From: Actinomycetota bacterium
GTDB taxonomy: Bacteria; Actinomycetota; Thermoleophilia; Solirubrobacterales; Solirubrobacteraceae
Assembly: GCA_005883215.1 (NCBI GenBank)
Contig: VAYS01000030.1
Coordinates: 1 to 64,000 of the forward strand
Direction: 5' to 3'
DNA length: 64,000 bases
The notes beneath the pieces were generated by a model that was not told the origin of the DNA, did no database searches, and saw nothing but the letters and a program-made list of their open reading frames with translations. Numbering within the stretch: position 1 is the first letter of the stretch; every line of letters begins with the position of its first letter. Below are positions 35,426-44,843 of this stretch, piece after piece. Both the position numbers and the translations under genes were made by a program.

Positions 35426-37366
35426 TTGTCGGATCGCCTAGAAAACGCATGGTTTGAGCTGGGTAGCGCCGTAAAGAAGGTCGTGCTCGGAACGCGCGAC
35501 TACTTCGTCACCCAGCCGATCGTCGGCGTGCTCATGGGCCTGGCGGCCATGCTCCTGCTGACGTTCTTCATCATGCTGAACGGCCTTAGCCCGTCCACGC
35601 ACGGCACCCAGGTCGGCCTGGGTCAGGTGCTACAGGCGGCTGACCAGCACCAGATCAGCTCGGCCAAGCTGCTTGAGCAGGACGGTCTGGTCCAGATCGC
35701 GACCAGGGCAGGCCAACGGGTCTACGCCGTCTACCCGAAATCAGAAGGCGAGACGTCGCAGCTGATCAACACCTTCTACCGCTCCGGAGCCCGGCTGGAG
35801 ATCGACCCGGAGAACGGCAAGCCGACGCGGCAGATCATCGTCCAGTTCCTCCTGCCGATCCTGATCCTCGTCGTCCTCTTCTCGCTCTTCACCGCGCTGG
35901 CGAAAGGCAGCGGCGGGGCCGCCGCCTTTGCCGGCTTCTCCAAGTTCGGTGGCAAAGGTCGGCGCAAGGGTCAGAAGGATCCCAACGCCGTCACGTTCAA
36001 GGACGTCGCGGGTGTGCCCGAGGCGATCGAGGAGCTCCATGAGATCGTCGACTACCTGGAGAGCCCGGGGCGCTACAGGGCTATGGGTGCGCTCGCTCCC
36101 AAGGGGGTCCTCTTGGTCGGACCTCCGGGCACTGGCAAGACCCTGTTGGCGCGCGCCGTAGCCGGCGAGGCAAGCGCGACCTTCTTCTCGGTATCCGCTT
36201 CGGAGTTCGTTGAGTCGCTGGTCGGCGTTGGCGCTGCCCGCGTTCGGGATCTCTTCCGCAAGGCCCGCGAGATGGCGCCGGCGATCATCTTCATCGATGA
36301 GCTCGATGCTGCCGGTCGGCAGCGGGGAGCTGGGATGGGTCAGGGCAACGACGAGCGTGAGCAGACCCTCAATCAGATCCTGGTCGAGATGGACGGATTC
36401 AGCTCGGAGCTTGGGATCACGGTCATGGGCGCGACGAACCGCCCCGACGTTCTCGACCCCGCTCTTCTGCGGCCGGGGCGGTTTGACCGCCAAGTCGTCG
36501 TCGACACGCCGGATGTTCACGGTCGCCGGGAGATTCTCGGTCTGTACGCGAAGGGGAAGAATCTCGCGCCCGGAGCCTCGCTCGACCGCATCGCGCAGAT
36601 GACCCCGGGATTCTCGGGGGCGGAGTTGGCCAACGTGATCAACGAGGCGACCCTGCTCGCTGTCCGGGCGCGTCGGGACGAGATCGCCCAGGAGGACCTC
36701 GAGGAGGCGCTTGAGCGCGTTGTCTCCGGCCCGCAGCGGCGGGGGCACATCCTGACCGAGCAGGAGAAGCAGCTCATTGCCACGCACGAGGTCTCCCACG
36801 CGGTCGCCGCCACAGCCATCGGGCAGGACGTCGCCCAGCAAAAGATCTCGATCGTCGCCCGGGGTCGCAACCTTGGATCGGCGGCCGTCTACACCTCGGC
36901 CGATCGGCTCGTGCTCCAACGCGATGATCTCGTTCGGCAGCTCGTCACGGTCGTGGCCGGCGCGGCTGCGGAGCAGCTTTACTTCGGTCAGCTCTCGACC
37001 GGCGTCGAAGGCGATCTCGATCGAGCTTCGAAGCTTGCTCGGTCGATGGTCGTCTCTTACGGGATGTCCGAGGAGTTCGGGCCGGTCTCCATCGGCGAGA
37101 AGGCTGGCGAGGTCTTCCTTGGCCGCGACATCCAGAATCTGGGCAACATCTCGCCGGGCCAACTTGAGTTGATCGATGCCGAGGTCCGCCGCATGGTCCT
37201 CGACGCCTTCGGCGTAGCCCAGCAGATCATCAGCGACAACGCCGACGCCATGGATGAGTTGGTCGGTACACTCATCGAGCAGGAGACGCTGTCGGGCGTG
37301 GCCCTAGAAGCATTGCTCTCGGCGGTGCCGCCCTACCCGGGCGAGCTGAGCCTCAGGGCCCGCTAG
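35426..37366 (+). CDS. ftsH: ATP-dependent zinc metalloprotease FtsH
   Basis: A membrane-bound AAA+ protease that extracts and degrades membrane and misfolded proteins as a hexamer. The 646-residue length is normal. The first transmembrane helix is [19 protein letters not shown], followed by an ~80-residue outside domain and the second helix [14 protein letters not shown]. The AAA+ module has Walker A GPPGTGKT near residue 232, Walker [10 protein letters not shown] and the second region of homology ([20 protein letters not shown]). The zinc site is HEVSH (residues 454-458) instead of the usual HEAGH, with the distal Asp in [10 protein letters not shown]. It starts at TTG 35426. The promoter element puts it with the envelope genes, so it may be a second, stress-linked copy. 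Confidence 0.93.
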   Translation: MSDRLENAWFELGSAVKKVVLGTRDYFVTQPIVGVLMGLAAMLLLTFFIMLNGLSPSTHGTQVGLGQVLQAADQHQISSAKLLEQDGLVQIATRAGQRVYAVYPKSEGETSQLINTFYRSGARLEIDPENGKPTRQIIVQFLLPILILVVLFSLFTALAKGSGGAAAFAGFSKFGGKGRRKGQKDPNAVTFKDVAGVPEAIEELHEIVDYLESPGRYRAMGALAPKGVLLVGPPGTGKTLLARAVAGEASATFFSVSASEFVESLVGVGAARVRDLFRKAREMAPAIIFIDELDAAGRQRGAGMGQGNDEREQTLNQILVEMDGFSSELGITVMGATNRPDVLDPALLRPGRFDRQVVVDTPDVHGRREILGLYAKGKNLAPGASLDRIAQMTPGFSGAELANVINEATLLAVRARRDEIAQEDLEEALERVVSGPQRRGHILTEQEKQLIATHEVSHAVAATAIGQDVAQQKISIVARGRNLGSAAVYTSADRLVLQRDDLVRQLVTVVAGAAAEQLYFGQLSTGVEGDLDRASKLARSMVVSYGMSEEFGPVSIGEKAGEVFLGRDIQNLGNISPGQLELIDAEVRRMVLDAFGVAQQIISDNADAMDELVGTLIEQETLSGVALEALLSAVPPYPGELSLRAR

Positions 37367-37399
37367 CCGTTATCCCGATGGCGCCAAACGCCTGCCGGC

Positions 37400-37430
37400 G
37401 TCACGTTTCTACCAGCGCACGCGTTCTTCA
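37400..37430 (+). promoter_or_regulatory. Recurrent ECF-type promoter motif
   Basis: GTCAC at 37400-37404, 16 bases, GCGTTCTTCA at 37421-37430. A GTG begins at 37434, three bases on. Confidence 0.7.
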
Positions 37431-37433
37431 AAC

Positions 37434-39777
37434 GTGCACGGACCCACCCACGGTTCGATGACCAGGCAGCGCCTAGCAGCTCTCATCCTCGCGACGACGA
37501 TGGTCGCTTCGATCCTCGTCCTTCGCGACCAGATGGCCGCACAGGCCCAGACCTCGACACGATGCCCTTGCGTGATCCTCATGCAGGTCGATGGCCTGGA
37601 GCCCAAGGACGTGACGCCCCAGACCACGCCCTTCCTTTGGGCGTTGGCGCACCCGAACGCCACCGATTCGAGTGGCGCCCAGCAGGGGACACTTCCCAGC
37701 CCCTTGGCTGCGGCTATGCAGGGACGCGCCGGCTGGATCTGGCAGGCGGCGCGCAGCCTTATGAGCACGGGCAGCGCACCTGCCACCGCCGCGCTCATGA
37801 CTGGAAGCACGCCCGACCGTTCGGGTGTACCGGCCGATGCCTTCCGCGACGATTCCGGTCAGTACGTCGCCCTGGGGGGTTCGACCGCCGACACCGCGGG
37901 GAGCTCACCCGGAGACTCCGCCATGCTCGACAGTAACCAGCTGCGCACGGACTCGCTCTTCAAGCTCGTCGACAGCACCTACGGCGAGGACGAGGCGAGC
38001 GCCGCGGTTGTTGGCGATCCTGCTCTGAAACCCCTGATCCCGACAGACGGCCTCTCCTTCAGCGTCCCCGACATCCCGCCTGATCCGGCACTTTGTCCAC
38101 CCCCGGCACAGCCGCCGAGCCAGAACACCGTGCCTCAGAGTCAGCACGACGCCGAGAATCTCTGCCCAGCCTCGGACGCAGCCACGCTGACGACTGCCGA
38201 TCAGCTACTCACGGGCTCGAGCGCCAGCAAGATTGCGTTCAGCTACATAGAGCTCGCCGAGGTCGGACGCATCAAGCAGCAGAGTGGCGATATCGACCAA
38301 TTCGGGTCACCGCCCCCGCAGGGAACTTCGACTCCTGCCGTCAGTCAGGCGCTCTCCCAGGCCGACGCGGCGATCGGCGCCTTCGTCGAGGCATACAGCT
38401 CCCAGCAGCCCGATAACTGGGCTCGGGGTCACGCTGGTGCCGCAGGGCAGCCTCGCAACCATCTATTACACGGGCGATCCCAGCGCCAAGCGCCAGAAGC
38501 TCGACGAGGTGCGTCAGGCCCTGCTCAACAACTACAGCGGATCGTCGCCCAGCGTTCAGGCCTGCGCGGCGAGTCCGGCGGGGCGCTGCATCGATGAGGT
38601 GGACTATGTCGATTTGTCGCTGGCACCCTCGGTTGCTGACAGCCTGCAAGGCCATCCCACGTGGGCGCTGTCCGGGAAGCCGGCCGGCGATCTGGTTGTC
38701 ACGATGTCGCCCGGTTGGGCGGTCGGCCGGGGCGTACCCGTGGGATCAGCCGGCGATCAGGCGCCGATCCTGCAATTCCCGATTGTCGATCCCTATCAGG
38801 CTTCGAGCGGAGGGCCTCGAGACCGAGCGATCGCGGCGCTGATCAGCGGGCCCGCTGTGGATCCGCGCGTCAGCGGAGGAGGTGTGCGTCAGACACCACT
38901 GGATCAAGCTGGAGGTCGGGCTCCGGTGACGAAAACCTCCGATCCAAGCAGCCCGGCCGCGACCAGCGACGTCAATGTGGCCAACCAGCAACCGGGCGAC
39001 GACGCGTCGCAGCCTGGCCATGAGCGTCAAGCGCAGACCGCCGATTTCGCCTACACGGTCGCGGCGCTGCTACAGCTCAGGGTCCTTGACCCGACCCAGT
39101 TCCAAGGCCGACCGCTTCAGGAAGCCTTTAAACAGTCGCTCGGGCTTCCCAGCGATGAGGTGAGCGAACCCCCTCCGCCGCCCCCACCTCCGGAGCCCCC
39201 ACCGCCCCCACCGCCCCCACCGCCCATACATGAAGTCATCGTCAAGACGCGACCGGGGTACGACTTCCACGGCTTGGTGCGCAACGTGAGCGCAAGGGTG
39301 ACCGACGCCAGCGGCCGGGCGGCGAGGAAGGCTTCGTCGGGCGCCGATCTCTCCTACCTCGAGATCACCGCGGACTTCGGCAAGCCAAGCAGCGCCGTCA
39401 CACTCACCCTCTATTCGCGGGCGTCGAGCTCGCGCGGCAGGGGCAAGCGCGGTAGGGGCAAGGCCTCACGGGTGCCACTGAAGTCGCTGGTCCGCTTTAA
39501 GCCCTTCACCGTCCCACGGGGGCCCGGAGTAAAGCTCCGCTTCCGCGTTCCACCGAAGTTCCAGCCGACTCACCTCGGCCTGCTGGTCCAGGAGTCCAAG
39601 CCGGTCGCGCGGCCGAGTTCAAAGCGGGGGTCTGATGTGCCGGCGTTTGCCGCATTCGGCCCGCTGGCGGGCCAGGTGGTCTCGATCCGCGATGCCTCGA
39701 TGTTGCACAAGCGGACGCCCCGGCGCCACTCGGGCCGGTCGCGAAAGCACAAACGTCGGGGCCGAGGGGCGCGATGA
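37434..39777 (+). pseudogene. Secreted alkaline-phosphatase/phosphodiesterase-family protein with frameshift
   Basis: Frame one (from GTG 37434, or ATG 37458) has a signal peptide (LAALILATTMVASILVL) and the start of an alkaline-phosphatase superfamily fold: VILMQVDGLEPKDVTPQTTP, then TGSAPATAALMTGSTPDRSG, where a Thr is the likely nucleophile. Near 38430, at a CTCGGGG run, the frame shifts and continues LGVTLVPQGSLATIYYTGDP. A Pro-only stretch (residues like PPPPPPEPPPPP), a beta-rich domain and an Arg/Lys tail follow. The combined product is about 780 residues. The intact remainder suggests a recent mutation or base-calling error. It would hydrolyse phosphoesters outside the cell. Confidence 0.78.
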
Positions 39778-39838
39778 GCGAGCGTGCGTGGGTGCATTGC
39801 CAGAGAGGCGCCCGGCGGCGGCCGGCCGCGACCCTAGA

Positions 39839-40093
39839 TCAGCGCCCGACCCGCGTGGGGTTGTGCAGCCGCTGTGTGGAGGGAGTATCGCCGGGCGCCC
39901 CGTACCGTCGCGTGCCTGCCGTCGGCTGTGGGCCGTCGAGTGGCAGCGTCGTGGGCGTGGCGGGAGGGATCGGAGGCGTTCGGATCGTCGGGGTCGGAGA
40001 AAGCGGCGGCAGCTCGACGTGTTCGACATCCTCGTGCGTGTCGTCTGCGAGCATGCCTCTCCGGCGTCCGATGAGTCGCCTCAAGAATCCCAT
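39839..40093 (-). CDS. Possible small Pro/Thr-rich protein
   Basis: An 84-codon frame starting MGFLRRLIGRRRGMLADDTH, acidic in the middle and then Pro/Thr-rich. There is no ribosome binding site or recurrent promoter motif. It occupies the 364-base gap between the phosphatase-family gene and the sigma-like gene, where nothing else is visible. Coding status is doubtful. Confidence 0.3.
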   Translation of the reverse strand: MGFLRRLIGRRRGMLADDTHEDVEHVELPPLSPTPTIRTPPIPPATPTTLPLDGPQPTAGTRRYGAPGDTPSTQRLHNPTRVGR

Positions 40094-40141
40094 CGGACAG
40101 ATGCTAACGCGTGGGGATACGCTTGACCAGCGGGCACTGCC

Positions 40142-41467
40142 GTGACTGTCGCCACCAGGGAAACGATGCCGGCTTCCGTGGACCGCTCGGCCCTTCTCCA
40201 GCGGGGGACGAAAGAGCTCGCGAGCTTCTACGAACGTCACGCCTACCTCGTCTACAACCTTGCCCTGCGGACCACGTGCGACTCGGGCTCAGCGACCATC
40301 GCCGCCCAGCGCGCGTTCTTGTCCCAATCCCCGGACCCAGCCTCCGTTGCTGGTCTTGTCAAGGCCACGGTTGTCGCCTCCCTGGATGTCGCCCCGCTTC
40401 ATCCGTCACCCACCGGGGCGGGGGACGAGGAGTCGCGAGCCATGTTGGTCGCGACCGCCGGACTAGCACCAGCGGCGCGTGCTGCTCTAGCGCTTGCGTA
40501 CCTCGTCGAGGAGGACCCCAGCGCGAGCGTGGAAGCGCTCGGCCTTGGTCGCGAGGGCGCAGAGCGACTGCTCTCCCACGCTCATGCTCAGCTTGCGCAG
40601 CGTCTGCAGCTCGAGGTTGGGGCCGCCGAGCAGGCCTATCGGCGTTGGCTATGGGCCGAGCCCCCACATGAGCTGTGGGAGGGCGTGTTTGCCAACCACT
40701 ACCGCCAGCTCGAGGCGGAGCTGCCGCAGGCAAGCGAGGCGACGACCGCTGTCTCACGGGCTCCAGCACGGCGGCGTCTTCAGCGAAAGCTTCGATGGCC
40801 CGGCCGTTGGCCGATCCCCGCACCATGGCGGCTGGCGTGGCGACCGCGTTGGTGGATCGTGCTCCTCGGCGCAATTCTCGGGTGCTCCGGTGCCTACGCC
40901 GCCGCGGTCCAGCTGGGAGTGGCGCCCGGGCTCGGCCCTCATCGCCACGCTCCCACGCTGCCGCCCCTGCCGCCCTCTGCCGTCACGCCCCCCGGCAGCC
41001 CCTCGGTAGCCGATCTGAATCGCCTGCGAACTCAGCAACAGCAGAGCACCCGGGACTACCTACAGCGCAAGCAACAGGCCGCGGCAGCTCAGAGAAATCA
41101 AGCGCACGCAGCAGCCCTTGCCCAGCAGCGAGCGCGGGCCGACCAGCTGCGACGCCAAAGAGACGCAAAGAAGCGCCGGCCCGGGCATGCGACCGCGCCG
41201 GCCCCGTCTGCTACCCCTGTCCAGCCGGCGCCCACCGCTCCGGCGCCCACGACTGCGACACCACCGATCCCGCCCATACCGACTACGTCGCAGCCCGCGT
41301 CCCCCGGCGCAAAGCACAAGGGCAAGCGCAAGCACAAGAAGCGCCATCCAAACGCAGCGCCAAGCCCCGGCGCCTCGAGCCCGGCGCCAACTCCCCAGAA
41401 CAAGCAGCAGGCGAACCAGAGCTGCCTCTACAACCCGGATAACGGAACCTACGTCTGCCCACAGTAG
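40142..41467 (+). CDS. Membrane-anchored ECF-sigma-like protein
   Basis: A 441-residue protein of unusual design. Residues ~22-65 (ELASFYERHAYLVYNLALRT) resemble sigma region 2, and ~100-150 (AGLAPAARAALALAYLVEED, EGAERLLSHAHAQLAQRL) resemble region 4, but several core contacts are poorly conserved and the acidic -10-binding helix is weak. A single transmembrane helix lies near residues 244-268 (WWIVLLGAILGCSGAYAAAV). The outside part is a Gln/Ala/Arg coiled coil, a Pro/Lys-rich stretch and a terminal Cys pair (QSCLYNPDNGTYVCPQ). Either a membrane-held sigma factor or a degenerate sigma domain used as an adaptor or anti-sigma (inference). GTG 40142. Confidence 0.72.
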   Translation: MTVATRETMPASVDRSALLQRGTKELASFYERHAYLVYNLALRTTCDSGSATIAAQRAFLSQSPDPASVAGLVKATVVASLDVAPLHPSPTGAGDEESRAMLVATAGLAPAARAALALAYLVEEDPSASVEALGLGREGAERLLSHAHAQLAQRLQLEVGAAEQAYRRWLWAEPPHELWEGVFANHYRQLEAELPQASEATTAVSRAPARRRLQRKLRWPGRWPIPAPWRLAWRPRWWIVLLGAILGCSGAYAAAVQLGVAPGLGPHRHAPTLPPLPPSAVTPPGSPSVADLNRLRTQQQQSTRDYLQRKQQAAAAQRNQAHAAALAQQRARADQLRRQRDAKKRRPGHATAPAPSATPVQPAPTAPAPTTATPPIPPIPTTSQPASPGAKHKGKRKHKKRHPNAAPSPGASSPAPTPQNKQQANQSCLYNPDNGTYVCPQ

Positions 41468-41482
41468 GCGCTGTCCTCTGGA

Positions 41483-42497
41483 TCAGAAGTTGAACGCAAA
41501 GTCGCCCGAGATGTCCAGCTGGGTCTCGCAGTTGCCGCCGTTCCATCCACCGTCCCACCCAACGCGCCGCCGGAGTCGTTCCACACGTCGTGTGACGGAT
41601 CCTGCAAGTGCGAGATGGCCCATACCCCCGCTGTGGCAGGAGCCCTGTAGTTAAACGTGAGGACGTTGCCTCCCCCGTTCGACAGGACGCCTCCATCGCC
41701 GGCTAGCCCACCGTTCGGCGAGCCGTTCCAGCTGTAGAAGGAGACCTGGTTGTCGTACGAGCCCGCAATGTCGAGCCTCCGATTGGTCCACAACGCTTGG
41801 TTGCCCTGATAGAGGCCGCTGCAGTTGGCAATGCCCGAGAAGGCATAGCGATCAGAGGTGGCGCTGGCGTTGCCGACGTACTGGATGGGCGGTCCCCAGC
41901 GATGTCGAACTGCGTGAGGCAGTTGCCGCCGTTGGGGTTGTTGGGGTCCGGAGGCTCAGGCATGTTGGCGGGAGACGGGGAGATCTGAGCGGTGCCATTC
42001 AGGGCCCCGCTATCGCCAGCGAATTGACCGGAGCCGGTGAAGGCTGCGTTCACGATCGCACCCAGCCCAGCCGTGACCGGCAGGGTGTAGTTAGCCGTTG
42101 CGAGCGTGGTCGCGCCGTTGAGCAGGGTGAGGCCGTCGCCGGCCTGGCCGCCGTTCGGCGAGCCGTTCCAGCCGTAGAAAGTGCCCGTATCGGCGAAGAG
42201 GATTGGGCTGCACACCTGGTTGTTGTACGAGCCCACCCCGTTGAGCGTCAGCCCGATCAGGTCGACCTGCGCGCCCCCATCGACGCCGGTGCAGCTGGCC
42301 GTGCCAGAGAAGGCGTAGCGATCAGTAGTGCTGCTCTCGTCACCGAGGTATTGGATCGGCGGCACCAAGCTCGTCGAAGTGCCGAGGTACTGGCAGACGA
42401 GGTGCAGGTTGCCGCTGGCCTGCGCTCCGGCGGGCACCAGAGCGGCCGCGACGGCGGCCGACGCACCGAGAAGCATGATTCTGCGCACGCTCTTCAA
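41483..42497 (-). pseudogene. Chimera of two tandem paralogues of the secreted protein at 24284
   Basis: From TTG 42497 the first copy is nearly whole: signal peptide RRIMLLGASAAVAAALVPAG, Cys-containing body and NGGNCLTQFDIAG. At about 41905 it runs directly into the middle of a second copy in another frame (PPIQYVGNASATSDRYAF), whose signal peptide and first ~40 residues are missing. A second frame change near 41555 recovers the family C-terminus NGGNCETQLDISGDFAFNF before the stop at 41483. The simplest history is a deletion between two tandem copies followed by decay. Confidence 0.85.
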
Positions 42498-42529
42498 GGA
42501 TCCTCCCTACCAGGACTCCTACTCCACCC

Positions 42530-42560
42530 GTAAGAATGCGTTGGCCTACCGGAGTGTGAC
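42530..42560 (-). promoter_or_regulatory. Recurrent ECF-type promoter motif
   Basis: Minus strand: GTCAC (42560-42556), 16 bases, GCATTCTTAC (42539-42530). It precedes the chimeric secreted-protein gene, as at its paralogue (24179). Confidence 0.7.
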
Positions 42561-42647
42561 GGCGACTTGGGTCTACGACCCGAAGACCTCGACGCCTGCG
42601 TCGCTGACTGCTCCTCGCCATACCGGCGGTCCGTCGCCGGCTTGGTC

Positions 42648-43187
42648 CTAACCCGGCAGGCGGCCTCCGTGGCACTGGAAGTAGCGCCGCACCTCGGGGA
42701 GTGAGCATTCCGTTCCTGGGGCAACGCGCAGCAGGCGCTCGTACTCGGCTTTCGCGCGGGCATACTCCTCCTGCGCCGCTTTCTGCTTGGCTTTGGCCTC
42801 GAGCGTCGCGATCGCGTTGCGGCGTAGCGCGGCCCGATAGAGCGCCAGGGCCCTCCGTCGAGCGGCCAGGAATCGCTGCAGCGCGCGCTCGAGCTCTCGT
42901 TTCTTGGCTGCCTGCTTGGCTGCGAGGATCTGATCGAGGAGGATCTGCCTCGCATGCAGGCGATCCGCCGCCAACACCTCGGCACGCTGTTCGATAGCTC
43001 GAAAGGCGGGGAGGTCGAGCAGGGAGCCCTCGCCGGGCACCCATGAGCTGTTCAGCGCGACGAGCGGCACGGACCCCTTCGGCTGGCTCTTATCGCAGCC
43101 CGACAGTACGCCGGCTGCCGATACGATCACGAAAGCCACGCAGAGGCACCTGGCCACCCGTCCCAGCCTTACAACAGGAGACATCAT
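42648..43187 (-). CDS. Coiled-coil lipoprotein
   Basis: A 179-residue lipoprotein with the signal CVAFVIVSAAGVLSGC. Residues ~55-160 form a long Lys/Arg/Glu/Ala-rich coiled coil (RHLHA-type helices such as ILAAKQAAKKRELERALQRF). The C-terminus has two Cys (GTECSLPEVRRYFQCHGG). Its ATG overlaps the stop of the CAP-domain gene (ATGA), so the two are co-translated. No family recognised; probably an envelope-attached structural partner. Confidence 0.7.
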   Translation of the reverse strand: MMSPVVRLGRVARCLCVAFVIVSAAGVLSGCDKSQPKGSVPLVALNSSWVPGEGSLLDLPAFRAIEQRAEVLAADRLHARQILLDQILAAKQAAKKRELERALQRFLAARRRALALYRAALRRNAIATLEAKAKQKAAQEEYARAKAEYERLLRVAPGTECSLPEVRRYFQCHGGRLPG

Positions 43188-43903
43188 CGCCGACGGTGCC
43201 TGTGTTGCGGGGGAGGACAATAGGTTAGTCGCGGAGTCGCTGTGCGATGTTTCAGAACCGGACCTACGGCCCGCCTGCGGTGACAAGCCCCCGATCGTCC
43301 CTTGACGGCCGGGTAGCGCGTCCCGAAATCGGTTGTGAACAGTACAGCGGGGTACGCGGAGTAGAACGCCGGATTGGGGCCGACAAGGGCGCTGCCGATG
43401 CCAATGTCGTGCAAGTCGGAGAAGACGTTGGCTGCGTGGGCGGGGGAGGCCAGCCACGCGGAAATGACAGCATTAGCGCTGGCCGTAGCCTGGGGTCCGA
43501 CGGCGAGATTCTCCGAATACAGGCCTTCGCGGGCACCGCGGAAATACTCGCTGGACACAATGCGATCAAGCAGAGTCGGATGCCCGGGAGCCTCGTGGGC
43601 GAAGAAGCCATAGGCGGCCATGTCGCTGCTCTGAAACCTTGCGCTCCCATCAAGTCGCCGGTTGCGTCGAAACGGCGGCAAGCCACGCTTGGCACGCTCT
43701 GTGTTGATGACGCAGAGGAGAGCGCCCTCGACTTGATCCACGACCTCGGCCCTCGGCAGGGTATTCGCCTCGGAGCAGCTCGGAGTATCGCCGGTAGGAC
43801 CACCCTGAGCCAAGGCGCTGGACGCTAGGCCGAAGCCCGCGAGCGCAATCACGGCCATCTGGGCAAAGCGCCGCCATCGGCCCATACCGGCCGCAATGGA
43901 CAC
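43184..43903 (-). CDS. CAP/SCP-domain secreted protein
   Basis: A 239-residue exported protein. The signal peptide is FAQMAVIALAGFGLASSALAQ. The CAP (SCP/PR-1) domain includes LCVINTERAKRGLPPFRRNR, SSDMAAYGFFAHEAPGHPTL, LYSENLAVG and ISAWLASPAHAANVFSDLHD, keeping the His and Glu residues of the cavity. Bacterial CAP proteins are extracellular with roles from lipid binding to wall modification. GTG 43903 is chosen for its AGGGGGC site. It heads an operon with the coiled-coil lipoprotein. A second CAP gene lies at 47534. Confidence 0.85.
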   Translation of the reverse strand: MSIAAGMGRWRRFAQMAVIALAGFGLASSALAQGGPTGDTPSCSEANTLPRAEVVDQVEGALLCVINTERAKRGLPPFRRNRRLDGSARFQSSDMAAYGFFAHEAPGHPTLLDRIVSSEYFRGAREGLYSENLAVGPQATASANAVISAWLASPAHAANVFSDLHDIGIGSALVGPNPAFYSAYPAVLFTTDFGTRYPAVKGRSGACHRRRAVGPVLKHRTATPRLTYCPPPQHRHRRR

Positions 43904-43985
43904 GTGCAAGCCCCCTGCTTTCAGCGAGACGCGGCTCCACGGGCAGCGTGCTGATGAAGTCGGCTCGACCCTATTCATCCCCTTG

Positions 43986-44016
43986 AGCACAACCCGCCAG
44001 GGGCCGACTCTGTGAC
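43986..44016 (-). promoter_or_regulatory. Recurrent ECF-type promoter motif
   Basis: Minus strand: GTCAC (44016-44012), 16 bases, GGGTTGTGCT (43995-43986), about 80 bases ahead of the CAP gene. Confidence 0.55.
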
Positions 44017-44125
44017 GGTCTACCACCCTCGTGGAAGCGTCGAGGGCCCAGGCAAGGCGCTGTATCGTCCCGTTACGGAGGCACGGCCGGACGGGACAGC
44101 GCCCCTTCTCTCTACCTTTTGAATC

Positions 44126-44596
44126 ATGGCGCACCTATGGCGACGCTCGCGGCGGGGACGGAAGGCGGTCCTCGCGATTCTCGTCATCGTCCTCGTATCG
44201 GGCTGCGGCAAAAGTGCGACTGAGGTATTTCGTACTGAGCGGCTAGCTCCCCTTCAACAACGTGCCGAGCAACAGACTCAGCGTCTGGAAGCCACGCTCG
44301 TGCAGATACCTCGCAAGCACCGCTCTGCGGTCGCCCGGCTTGTCCGCCAGGAGGTGGGTGCCCTGGCCACGACGGCCATTGCGATCGAGAGGCTGCGCCC
44401 GCCAAGCGAAGTGAAGGGTCTCTTTGCTCGCTACACGGCCGCCTATGCGACGCTTATCCGCGCACTCGAAGGCTTTACCTCGGCGCTCGAGGACGCAAGC
44501 ACGCAGGAGTTCTTACGGGCGAGCGATCAGGCGCAGGCAGCGACTTCGGCCGTGCATACGGCAGAGGAGGACCTAGCCAGGGCTCTGAGGAGCTGA
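44126..44596 (+). CDS. Small helical lipoprotein
   Basis: A 156-residue lipoprotein; the signal AVLAILVIVLVSGC ends in a lipobox. The mature part is almost entirely helical (RLAPLQQRAEQQTQRLEATL, YAAYATL-type segments, ASDQAQAATSAVHTAEEDLA). Unrecognised. It is divergent from the CAP operon and convergent with the small gene at 44602. Confidence 0.72.
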   Translation: MAHLWRRSRRGRKAVLAILVIVLVSGCGKSATEVFRTERLAPLQQRAEQQTQRLEATLVQIPRKHRSAVARLVRQEVGALATTAIAIERLRPPSEVKGLFARYTAAYATLIRALEGFTSALEDASTQEFLRASDQAQAATSAVHTAEEDLARALRS

Positions 44597-44601
44597 GCCC
44601 T

Positions 44602-44805
44602 CTAGCTGCGGTCGCCCCGTGCTGCCCGCGGCTGGACGGCCGCAGCCCTGCCTGTCGACGAGGACCGAGACCTGAGGTTACTCAGGCGCTCCCAGCCCGA
44701 GTCCCGGTGCCTGGACATCGTCATCGCCGGGTCGCGGCTAGCCGCCGGGGAGATCCCTCCGTGGCTGCTCAACCGCCTTACCTCGTTGACCCTGGGCGTG
44801 ACCAT
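44602..44805 (-). CDS. Small protein behind a sigma gene, probably leaderless
   Basis: A 67-residue product starting MVTPRVNEVRRLSSHGGISP; a later ATG at 44724 would give 40 residues. ATG 44805 lies five bases after a promoter element, the spacing seen at other leaderless genes. It is basic, rich in Ser and Arg, with no membrane segment and no recognised family. Its position immediately after a sigma gene mirrors the small gene that follows the sigma gene at 46306. Confidence 0.45.
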   Translation of the reverse strand: MVTPRVNEVRRLSSHGGISPAASRDPAMTMSRHRDSGWERLSNLRSRSSSTGRAAAVQPRAARGDRS

Positions 44806-44810
44806 CACCC

Positions 44811-44841
44811 AGAACAACGGCCCAGGCGCCCGTTCTGTGAC
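44811..44841 (-). promoter_or_regulatory. Recurrent ECF-type promoter motif abutting a sigma stop codon
   Basis: Minus strand: GTCAC (44841-44837), 16 bases, CCGTTGTTCT (44820-44811). It starts three bases after the sigma gene ends. The first 18 bases, GTCACAGAACGGGCGCCT, are identical to the copy at 46248. Confidence 0.65.
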
Positions 44842-44843
44842 GC

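Noticed and set aside
40225-40260. GTCACGCCTACCTCGTCTAC as another promoter element
   Set aside because: It lies inside the sigma-like gene and no GTT-type -10 follows at 16 bases.
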